A DNA stretch of 16,871 nt, taken from NCBI GenBank assembly GCA_016285215.1, contig JAEEQI010000035.1, positions 1 through 16,871 of the forward strand. The letters run 5' to 3'. Of this stretch, positions 9,055 through 15,992 are shown piece after piece. This stretch comes from Bacteroidales bacterium. GTDB taxonomy: Bacteria; Bacteroidota; Bacteroidia; Bacteroidales; UBA932. The notes under the pieces were generated by a model. That model was not told the origin of the DNA and searched no databases. It saw only the letters and a program-made list of their open reading frames with translations. The translations under genes and the position numbers were made by a program. The first letter of the stretch is position 1, and every line of letters begins with the position of its first letter.

Positions 9055-10950
9055 ATGAAAAACGTATTCACTCTCCTTCTGTTGACAGGCGCTGTGCTGG
9101 CCGCCTGCACCAAGGCGCCCGAGGCGGCGACCCAACTGGAGATTGACGCCACGGAGCTGGTCATCACCGATGCCCCTGGCGTGAAGCAACTGAGTATCAA
9201 ATCCAACGGCCCCTGGCACATGGAGATCTCCGAGGACTGGGTGGTGGCTTCCAAACTGAGCGGCAACGGTGACGGTGTTGTGAAATTCGGCGTCCTGCCC
9301 AACAAGGACTATTCTTCCCGCGAGGCGCAGATTACCATCAAGGCCGGCAGCCTCACCAAGACCGTCACGCTCATCCAGGCCCAGATGGACGGCATCATCC
9401 TGGGCGTTGATGCCCTGGAGACCAGCTATGAAGCCGGAGAGTACGTGATTCCGGTAGAAACCAACATTGCCATTGCGGCCGAGTCCGACGCCTCCTGGCT
9501 GGAGGTGGCCGATACCAAGGGCCTGGTGGAAAAAGGAGTAGCCATCCGCTACCCCCTCAACCCCGGCCGCGAAAGCCGCGAGGGCCATATCACCATCCGC
9601 GGAGAAGGCCTGACCCAGGTGTTCCCGGTGACCCAGGGCGCCTTTGAGCCCGAGTTTGACCTGGACGACGAGCAGGGTGTGGGCCCCTGGGGTACGCTCA
9701 TTGCTCCCAAGGAAGGACTCACCTATACCTTCACGGCCGTTACCAACATGGACTTCACGGCCGATGCGCCCGATGCCGACTGGATTCACGTCGCCAAGGA
9801 TGGGGATGTGGTTACCGTCACCATTGACGAAAACCCCGCTGCCGCCCGTGCAGAGTACATCTATATGGGCTGCTCCAAGGAAGACGTGGACTACAGCGAC
9901 TACGGCGCTATGATCAAGGTTAAGCAGAAGGGACAGGCCCAGGCCGAAGATATCTGGAAGATGGACTTCTACTGGGGCATCTTCCCCCAGGGCACCCGCG
10001 TTTCCACAGCCGTGGCAGGAGATTACTTTATCCTGTACTCCCCCGGAGCCATTACCCCCGGCTTCCATCTGATGAACAAGGCCGATGGCACCGAGGCCGC
10101 CGTTGTGGCAGCCCCTGAGAACGTGACCGGCATTACCAATGACGAAGCCGGCAACGTGATTGTGACCACGGGCGGCAATTTCCCCATCAGCACCGAGACC
10201 TGGGCCCTGATTCCGGAAGAGCAGATTCCCCTGAGAGTCTACGTACTCACCCAGGAAGAATTCCTCGCCGGCACGGTGGGAGATCCTATCATTACCTACT
10301 ATGACGAGTTCTACGGCTATGGACTGGACAATGCACAGGTGAACGGAAATGCCAAGGGAGACGGCCTGCTCACAATGACTTCCGGTGCGGCCGGTGGCGG
10401 AACCGCCACCCTCACCTGGGTTATCAAGGACGGAGCCACCACCGATAAGCCTACGGCCTATGCTACCGCCCCCACCGATGGCGGTGACTGCTGGGATTCC
10501 TTCCACTGCGTCTCCATCGGCGCAGGAGTGGATGCCGAAAGCGGCTTCTTCTTTGCCGGCTACGTGGGAGACTACAACCTGCACTTCTCCCAGAAACTGG
10601 GGGCCGATGCCGACTGGTCCGTCGCCTTTACTACCGGTTATACCTGGGAAGGCGCCATCAATACGGGAGATGTTTTCACCTATGAAGGCCACCGTTATCT
10701 GGCCGTTCTGGGTATGAACTATTTCGCCTATTCCGACTGGGGTCTGAATCCCTGCAGTATCTGGGTGTTCAATATTGACGACCCGGCCGATCCCGTGCTG
10801 GTGATCAACCAGGAGTACTGGGCCAACGAAGAGAACTGGCAGTACGGAAGCAATACCGACATAGAAGTGGTAGAGGAAGACGGAATGCTGGTGGCCTATA
10901 TGGTCGATGTGGCTGCTTCCACCTACCGGAAGCTCGAAATCCAGTTGTAA
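9055..10950 (+). CDS. BACON-domain lipoprotein with propeller-like C-terminus, candidate glycan-binding protein
   Basis: A 631-residue lipoprotein (lipobox VLAAC, Cys18). Residues of about 26-300 form three consecutive Ig-like modules of the BACON type, a domain often found in Bacteroidetes carbohydrate-binding proteins. The first has WHMEISEDWVVAS and REAQITIKAGSLTKTVTLIQ, the second SDASWLEVAD and REGHITIRGEGLTQVFPVTQ, and the third is more divergent (DADWIHVAKDGDVVTVTI). From about 300 to the end is a beta-rich region resembling the C-terminal half of the lipoprotein at 4952-6637. No catalytic motif is visible. It starts one base after the GHL10 stop and is the last gene before the only internal promoter I can see. 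A surface glycan-binding role is inferred from domain type and position. Confidence 0.76.
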   Translation: MKNVFTLLLLTGAVLAACTKAPEAATQLEIDATELVITDAPGVKQLSIKSNGPWHMEISEDWVVASKLSGNGDGVVKFGVLPNKDYSSREAQITIKAGSLTKTVTLIQAQMDGIILGVDALETSYEAGEYVIPVETNIAIAAESDASWLEVADTKGLVEKGVAIRYPLNPGRESREGHITIRGEGLTQVFPVTQGAFEPEFDLDDEQGVGPWGTLIAPKEGLTYTFTAVTNMDFTADAPDADWIHVAKDGDVVTVTIDENPAAARAEYIYMGCSKEDVDYSDYGAMIKVKQKGQAQAEDIWKMDFYWGIFPQGTRVSTAVAGDYFILYSPGAITPGFHLMNKADGTEAAVVAAPENVTGITNDEAGNVIVTTGGNFPISTETWALIPEEQIPLRVYVLTQEEFLAGTVGDPIITYYDEFYGYGLDNAQVNGNAKGDGLLTMTSGAAGGGTATLTWVIKDGATTDKPTAYATAPTDGGDCWDSFHCVSIGAGVDAESGFFFAGYVGDYNLHFSQKLGADADWSVAFTTGYTWEGAINTGDVFTYEGHRYLAVLGMNYFAYSDWGLNPCSIWVFNIDDPADPVLVINQEYWANEENWQYGSNTDIEVVEEDGMLVAYMVDVAASTYRKLEIQL

Positions 10951-10959
10951 CTTTTTCCC

Positions 10960-10967
10960 TATCTTTG
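10960..10967 (+). promoter_or_regulatory. Bacteroidetes -7 promoter element (TAnnTTTG)
   Basis: TATCTTTG is an exact match to the Bacteroidetes -7 consensus and sits in the only sizeable intergenic gap (10951-10971). I find no -33 TTTG at the usual distance of about 19-21 bases; the nearest TTG (10945-10947) leaves only a 12-base spacer. The transcription start would fall at or within a few bases of the ATG at 10972, so transcripts would have almost no leader. It would let the cytoplasmic-membrane half of the locus be expressed apart from the upstream genes. Confidence 0.55.
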
Positions 10968-10971
10968 TAAG

Positions 10972-12126
10972 ATGAACAAACGCAACCTGGCCATAGATAT
11001 GTTTCGGGGCCTGACCATGGTCTTCATGGTCTTTGTAAATGATTTTTGGACCGTATTGGACGTGCCTCACTGGCTGGAACACTATGCCACCTGGGAGGAC
11101 GGGATGGGTTTTTCGGATATCATCTATCCCCTTTTCCTGTTTGCCGTGGGGCTGTCCATCCCGTACGCCATTGACCGGCGGTACGAGAAAGGATTATCGG
11201 CCGAAAGCACCCTGGGACACATCTTCAGCCGCACCCTGGCCCTGGTCCTTATGGGTACCTTCATCTGCAACCAGGAATCCCGCGAGATGGTGGGCTGCCG
11301 CTGGCTGTGGGTGTGCCTGATGGTCCTGGGCTTTTTCCTGGTGTGGAACCAGTACAAGCCGGAGTGGAAAGCGGCCCGCTGGCTGCGGGTGGCCGGCATG
11401 GCTCTTCTGCTGGGGCTGGCCATCTGCTTCCGCACGCCGGAAGGGAAGTGGTTTGAAGGCCTGTGGTGGGGGATCCTTGGGCAGATTGGATGGGCCTACC
11501 TGTTCTGCGCCCTGGCCTACCTCCTGTGCCGGAATCGCCGCTGGCCCCTGGCCTTGGTCTGGCTGCTGCTGTGTCTGGTGAACCTGATGGCTGTGCCCAT
11601 GCGGGGTGGAGAACGACTCGTTCCGCACAATTTCCTGACCGACCTGGTCGACGCCCTGAACCTGGGAAGCGGAAGCACCGCCATCATGGCCCTGGGTGGC
11701 CTGCTTACCACCCTTGCAGACCGGCGGCTTAAGGTGGCTCGGGCGGGCGTTGGCTTTTCCGCTGCCGCGGTGCTGCTGGTGCTGGGCCTGGCGGTCCATC
11801 AGGGATGGATTATTTCCAAGAACCTGGGGACCCTGCCCTGGTGTTTGCTTGTAAGCGCTATAGGCGTTGCTTTGTACACTCTTCTGAGGGTTTTGGAACG
11901 CAAGGGGTGGACCGGCTGGTTCAAGCCTTTACAGCCGGCCGGTACCGCTACCCTTACCGTTTATATGATTCCTTATCTGTTTGTGGCGGGCTGGGTCCTT
12001 GTGTCACCGTCCATCCCCAGCTGGCTTTGCGGCTGGGTGGGGGTGGCCAAATGCGCGGTTTACACCGCCGTGGTCATAGGCCTGGCCTGGATCCTTACCA
12101 AACTGGGAATTAAGCTCAAGATCTGA
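10972..12126 (+). CDS. DUF5009/HGSNAT-like integral membrane acyltransferase, copy 1
   Basis: A 384-residue polytopic membrane protein with about ten to eleven hydrophobic segments. It fits the DUF5009 group related to heparan-alpha-glucosaminide N-acetyltransferase (HGSNAT) and bacterial NagX. Signatures are the N-terminal NLAIDMFRGLTM (5-16), FVNDFW, then WLEHYATWEDG and SDIIYPLFLFAVG (48-60). His37 lines up with the His of the human HGSNAT segment proposed to carry acetyl in the transmembrane transfer from cytosolic acetyl-CoA to a luminal glucosamine; that alignment is from memory. Later blocks include LWWGILGQIGWAYLFC and GWTGWFKPLQPAGTATLTVYM. The start follows a TAnnTTTG element by four bases. 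Acetylation of a periplasmic amino sugar is the inferred role; a transport function, as proposed for NagX, is the alternative. Confidence 0.88.
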   Translation: MNKRNLAIDMFRGLTMVFMVFVNDFWTVLDVPHWLEHYATWEDGMGFSDIIYPLFLFAVGLSIPYAIDRRYEKGLSAESTLGHIFSRTLALVLMGTFICNQESREMVGCRWLWVCLMVLGFFLVWNQYKPEWKAARWLRVAGMALLLGLAICFRTPEGKWFEGLWWGILGQIGWAYLFCALAYLLCRNRRWPLALVWLLLCLVNLMAVPMRGGERLVPHNFLTDLVDALNLGSGSTAIMALGGLLTTLADRRLKVARAGVGFSAAAVLLVLGLAVHQGWIISKNLGTLPWCLLVSAIGVALYTLLRVLERKGWTGWFKPLQPAGTATLTVYMIPYLFVAGWVLVSPSIPSWLCGWVGVAKCAVYTAVVIGLAWILTKLGIKLKI

Positions 12127-12131
12127 CATTT

Positions 12132-13391
12132 ATGAAAAACAAGACTGTTTCGGCCCGTATTGTCTTCCTGGCCATTGTTGCTGCCCTGGGGGGCATCCTG
12201 TTCGGGTATGACACGGCGGTCATTTCCGGTACTACCGAGGTGGTGAAGATGCAGTTTGGCCTTACCACCGGCGGTGAAGGCTGGTACGTGGGATGTGCCC
12301 TGATCGGCTCCATCGTGGGGGTGCTCGTTGCCGGCATGTTGTCCGACTTCCTGGGCCGCAAGAAGACCATGCTCATATCGGCCGTGTTGTTCTCCATATC
12401 GGCCATCGGCTGTGCCTTCAGCGCAGACTTTACGCAGCTGGTCATTTACCGCATGATCGGCGGTTTCGGCATTGGCATCGTGTCCATCGTTTCGCCGGTG
12501 TATATCTCCGAGGTGTCCCCGGCAGAAGTGAGAGGGACCATGGTGAGCCTGTACCAGCTGTTCATCACCATCGGCTTCCTGCTGGCCTACCTGGCCAATT
12601 ACCTGATCCTGAAAGGGACCACCATGGAGGATTACTGGCGTCCCATGCTGGGGGCCGAAGCCATTCCCGACCTGCTGTTCCTGGTACTCATCTTCTTCAT
12701 CCCGGAGAGCCCCCGCTGGCTGCAAGTCCGCGGGCAGCGGAAAGACAACAGCGAGGCCTGGGCGGCCCTCCGTGAGCCCGGCATCCTGAAGGCCGTGCTC
12801 ATTGGAAGCGCCATCGCCATCCTGGGGCAGTTCATGGGCGTGAATGCCGTACTGTACTATGGTCCCAAGATTTTTGCCGATGCCGGCTTCCCCGATCCGC
12901 TCTTTTCCACCGTACTGGTGGGGGTGGTGAATATGGTTACCACCGTTATAGCCCTTGCCATCATTGACAAAGTAGGGCGGAAACAATTGGTGTGGTGGGG
13001 CGTAGGCGGCATGATCGTGTGCCTGCTGATGATAGGCCTGTATTTCCTGCCTTCCACCAACCTGCCCAACGGGTTCATGCTCACCTTCTTCCTGCTGTAC
13101 GTGTTCTGCACGGCCATCAGTATCAGCGCCGTGGTGTTTGTGCTGCTCAGCGAGATGTATCCCAACCGGGTTCGCGGCCTGGCCATGTCCATTGCCGGCT
13201 TTGCGCTTTGGATTGGTACCTACCTCATTGGCCAGCTCACGCCCTGGATGCTGGAGAACCTGACGCCCGCCGGCACGTTCTTCCTGTTTGCCTTCATGTG
13301 TTTCCCTTACCTCTGGATCATGTACAAGCACGTGCCGGACACCACCGGTAAGACCCTGGAAGAGATTGAAGCCTACTGGAGCAACAAGTGA
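12132..13391 (+). CDS. MFS sugar porter (SP family) permease
   Basis: A 419-residue inner-membrane permease of the sugar porter family with twelve predicted membrane segments. Motifs are GGILFGYDTAVISGT (20-34), SDFLGRKKTM (71-80), RMIGGFGIGIVSIVSPVYISE (107-127), PAEVRGTMVSLYQ, PESPRWL (191-197), DKVGRKQL (279-286), LLSEMYPNRVRG (338-349) and a variant C-terminal PDTTGKTLEEIE (402-413) in place of PETKG. It is somewhat short: the central cytoplasmic loop between helices 6 and 7 is only about 25 residues. Several positions that contact sugar in E. coli XylE are changed here (see findings), so a simple xylose or glucose specificity should not be assumed. It sits five bases after the DUF5009 gene, consistent with importing the final product of the pathway. 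Confidence 0.94.
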   Translation: MKNKTVSARIVFLAIVAALGGILFGYDTAVISGTTEVVKMQFGLTTGGEGWYVGCALIGSIVGVLVAGMLSDFLGRKKTMLISAVLFSISAIGCAFSADFTQLVIYRMIGGFGIGIVSIVSPVYISEVSPAEVRGTMVSLYQLFITIGFLLAYLANYLILKGTTMEDYWRPMLGAEAIPDLLFLVLIFFIPESPRWLQVRGQRKDNSEAWAALREPGILKAVLIGSAIAILGQFMGVNAVLYYGPKIFADAGFPDPLFSTVLVGVVNMVTTVIALAIIDKVGRKQLVWWGVGGMIVCLLMIGLYFLPSTNLPNGFMLTFFLLYVFCTAISISAVVFVLLSEMYPNRVRGLAMSIAGFALWIGTYLIGQLTPWMLENLTPAGTFFLFAFMCFPYLWIMYKHVPDTTGKTLEEIEAYWSNK

Positions 13392-14848
13392 AGCGCTGGC
13401 CCGTCATACTGGCCCTTCTTCTGCTGGGCTGCACCCGGCACTATGATGTGGTTGTGATAGGAGGCGGGGCCGGCGGCACATGCGCGGCCATTGAGGCGGC
13501 GCGTGGCGGAGCCCGGGTGCTGGTGGTGGAGCAGACGCCCTGGCTGGGCGGGATGCTCACATCGGCCGGCGTCAGCGCCATCGACGGGAACTATCGGCTC
13601 CGGGGCGGACTGTTTGGGGAGTTCACGGATTCCCTGGCGGCCCGCTACGGCAGCTATGAAGCGCTCAAGTCCGGCTGGGTGTCCAACATCCTCTTTAACC
13701 CGCGTGTGGGGGCACAAGTGCTCCGCAACATGGCCAATCAGGCCGGCGTGGAACTGCGGATGGGCACCTCTCTCTGTCATTCCGAGCGCAGCGGGAAGTC
13801 TCCGTGGAAACTCACCCTCAGTGACGGCACCCGCATCCATGCCCGCATTCTCATCGATGGAACGGAACTGGGAGACGTCGCGGCTGCCCTGGGTGTGGCA
13901 GAACTGAAAGACCGCGTGACGGTGCAGGACCTTACCTACGTGGCCATCGTCAAGGAATATGACCATCCGGTGGCTCCGGTAAAACCGGAAGGGTACGACC
14001 CTCAGCTGTACCGCCACTGCTGCGATACCTGGGATAAGGACATGATGCTTTCCTACGGCCGCCTGCCGGACGGGCATATCATGCTCAACTGGCCCCAGAG
14101 CGGGAACGACTATTTTGCCGAATACCTGGACATGACGCCCTCGGAGCGGGCCCGGGCCTACGAAGAGGCCAAACAGCGCACGCTGGGCTATCTCTATTAT
14201 CTGCAGACGGAATTCGGGTATACCAAGCTGGGCGTGGTCGATGACGTCTATCCCACGGAGGACGGTCTTCCGTTTTTCCCTTACTTCCGGGAGGCGCGGC
14301 GTATAGCCGGACGGGACACCATGACCGTGGAAGCGGCCCGTCATCCCTACGATTTTGACCTTTACACCCGCGCCATTGCCGTGGGTGACTATCCTGTTGA
14401 CCATCATCACAACCAGAATCCCCGTGCCGAGGAGCTGTCCCACCTGTGGTTTGGCAAGGTTCCGTCCTTCAGCGTGCCCCTGGGCGTGCTGATGCCGGTG
14501 GGCATTGAGGATCTGCTGGTGTGTGAAAAAAATATATCCGTAAGCTGGGAGATGAACGGCGCCACCCGGCTCCAGCCCGTTGTGATGGGGCTGGGCCAGG
14601 CTGCCGGTGCCCTGGCCGCCCTGGCCGTGCGCAAAGGCTGCCATCCGTCGGAAGTGCCTGCCGAAGAGGTGCAGGCCGTCCTCCTGGACCACGGCTGCTA
14701 CCTGCTGCCCTTCCTGGACAAGAAACCCGGAGAACCGGGATTCCGGGAACTGCAGGAGGCCGGCGTGCGCGGGGAAGTGAAAGGAACAGGCCGCAGCATA
14801 GGCTTGGCCAACGAAACTTGGGTAAAACTGCCTGAAAATGAACAATAG
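13388..14848 (+). CDS. FAD-dependent oxidoreductase (FAD_oxidored family), predicted lipoprotein
   Basis: A 486-residue flavoprotein of the PF12831-type group. The dinucleotide-binding fold begins DVVVIGGGAGGTCAAIEAA (20-38), with Glu48 after VLVV as the expected ribose-binding acid, then PWLGGMLTSAGVS (51-63). RILIDGTELGDVAA (about 153-166), GDYPVDHHHNQNP and a C-terminal GLGQAAGALAALAV are typical of the family. Upstream of the fold is a short lipoprotein signal peptide, LALLLLGC with Cys15. The start is GTG at 13388, overlapping the permease stop by four bases; no ATG is available that would keep the signal peptide. Residues after the Cys are TRHY, with no acidic surface-export signal, so I infer a periplasm-facing anchor. 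Relatives are often annotated as xanthan lyase, which the fold does not support. The substrate is unknown; a sugar or sugar derivative is likely from context. Confidence 0.88.
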   Translation: MKRWPVILALLLLGCTRHYDVVVIGGGAGGTCAAIEAARGGARVLVVEQTPWLGGMLTSAGVSAIDGNYRLRGGLFGEFTDSLAARYGSYEALKSGWVSNILFNPRVGAQVLRNMANQAGVELRMGTSLCHSERSGKSPWKLTLSDGTRIHARILIDGTELGDVAAALGVAELKDRVTVQDLTYVAIVKEYDHPVAPVKPEGYDPQLYRHCCDTWDKDMMLSYGRLPDGHIMLNWPQSGNDYFAEYLDMTPSERARAYEEAKQRTLGYLYYLQTEFGYTKLGVVDDVYPTEDGLPFFPYFREARRIAGRDTMTVEAARHPYDFDLYTRAIAVGDYPVDHHHNQNPRAEELSHLWFGKVPSFSVPLGVLMPVGIEDLLVCEKNISVSWEMNGATRLQPVVMGLGQAAGALAALAVRKGCHPSEVPAEEVQAVLLDHGCYLLPFLDKKPGEPGFRELQEAGVRGEVKGTGRSIGLANETWVKLPENEQ

Positions 14849-15992
14849 AAATCTAGCCATTGACATGCTTAGGGGCCTGACCATGGTCCTAATGGTCTTC
14901 GTGAACGACTTCTGGACCATCCTGGATGTTCCGCACTGGCTGGAACACTTTGCTACCTGGGAAGACGGCATGGGCCTGTCGGATATCATCTATCCGCTTT
15001 TCCTCTTTGCCGTGGGTATGTCCATCCCTTACGCCATCGACCGGCGCTACGAGAAAGGACTCAGCCCCGAGAGTACCCTGGGACATATCTTCAGCCGTAC
15101 GCTGGCCCTGCTGTTGATGGGAACGTTTATCTGCAACCAGGAAGCCCGCGAGATAGCCGGCTGCCGCTGGCTGTGGATGCTGCTGGTGCTGGTAGGATTC
15201 TTCCTGGTCTGGAACCAGTACAAGGCCGATTTCAAGCCCGCCAAATGGCTGCGGGCAGCGGGTATGATGCTGCTGGCCATACTGGCCATCACGTACCGCA
15301 CCCCGGACGGAGACTATTTCGAAGCCCTCTGGTGGGGCATCCTGGGCCAGATTGGCTGGGCCTATCTCTTCTGCGCCGTGGCCTATCTGCTGTGCCGCCA
15401 GCGTCCCTGGCCCCTGTCCCTGTTCTGGATACTGCTTTGCCTGGTAAATCTTTCCGTGACGCCTATGCGTGGCGGGGAGAAGCTGTTGGGCGACAATTTC
15501 CTGGCCGACCTTTCCCAGGCGGTCCATCTGGGCAATGGCCATATCGGCATCATGGCCCTGGGCGGTATGCTCACCACCCTGGCCGGGCGCCGCATCAAGA
15601 GCGCGCCCACGGGCATCGGCTTTGCCGGCGCGGCCGTACTGGCTGTTCTGGGCCTGGCCGCCCATCAGGGCTGGATTGTGTCCAAGAACCTGGGCACGCT
15701 GCCCTGGTGCCTGTACGTGAGTGCTATCGGCGTAGCACTGTATACCCTGCTCCGCTTGCTGGAGCGCAAAGGATGGACCGGCTGGTTCAAACCCTTGCAG
15801 CCTGCGGGTACCGCCACGCTCACCGTATATATGATTCCCTACCTGTTCATTGTGGGCTGGGTGCTGCTGGAACCTTCCATTCCCGCCTGGCTGTGCGGCT
15901 GGGTGGGCGTGGCCAAATCGGCCCTCTACACCGTGGCGGTGATGGCCGTGGCCTGGATCCTTATAAAGTCGGGCATTAAACTGAAAGTCTGA
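14838..15992 (+). CDS. DUF5009/HGSNAT-like integral membrane acyltransferase, copy 2
   Basis: A 384-residue paralogue of the protein encoded at 10972-12126, aligning end to end with no gaps. I count 301 identical residues of 384 (about 78%). Identity is highest over the first 70 residues (63 of 70), including NLAIDMLRGLTM, His37 in WLEHFATWEDG and SDIIYPLFLFAVG. It is lowest over residues 211-280 (46 of 70). The gene begins inside the 3' end of the FAD gene (11-base overlap) and its TGA shares a base with the ATG of the next GHL10 gene, so it belongs to the same coupled unit. At the DNA level many codons differ only at third positions, so the duplication is not recent. The predicted role is the same as for copy 1, perhaps with a different acceptor. 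Confidence 0.88.
   Translation: MNNRNLAIDMLRGLTMVLMVFVNDFWTILDVPHWLEHFATWEDGMGLSDIIYPLFLFAVGMSIPYAIDRRYEKGLSPESTLGHIFSRTLALLLMGTFICNQEAREIAGCRWLWMLLVLVGFFLVWNQYKADFKPAKWLRAAGMMLLAILAITYRTPDGDYFEALWWGILGQIGWAYLFCAVAYLLCRQRPWPLSLFWILLCLVNLSVTPMRGGEKLLGDNFLADLSQAVHLGNGHIGIMALGGMLTTLAGRRIKSAPTGIGFAGAAVLAVLGLAAHQGWIVSKNLGTLPWCLYVSAIGVALYTLLRLLERKGWTGWFKPLQPAGTATLTVYMIPYLFIVGWVLLEPSIPAWLCGWVGVAKSALYTVAVMAVAWILIKSGIKLKV

Noticed and set aside
10945..10947. TTG as the -33 partner of the -7 element at 10960
   Set aside because: The spacer is only 12 bases, well short of the usual 19-21, so I do not claim a -33 element.
10951..10971. A terminator between the BACON gene and the first DUF5009 gene
   Set aside because: The 21-base gap has a run of five T but no preceding inverted repeat with enough room for a hairpin.
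7482..11082. Long - strand open frames (7482-9305 and 9007-11082)
   Set aside because: Antisense shadows of the GHL10 and BACON genes; no domain, no sensible start context, and composition unlike a real protein.
13388..14848. Calling the FAD protein a xanthan lyase
   Set aside because: That name is common in automatic annotation of relatives, but the sequence shows a Rossmann FAD-binding fold and no polysaccharide lyase signature.
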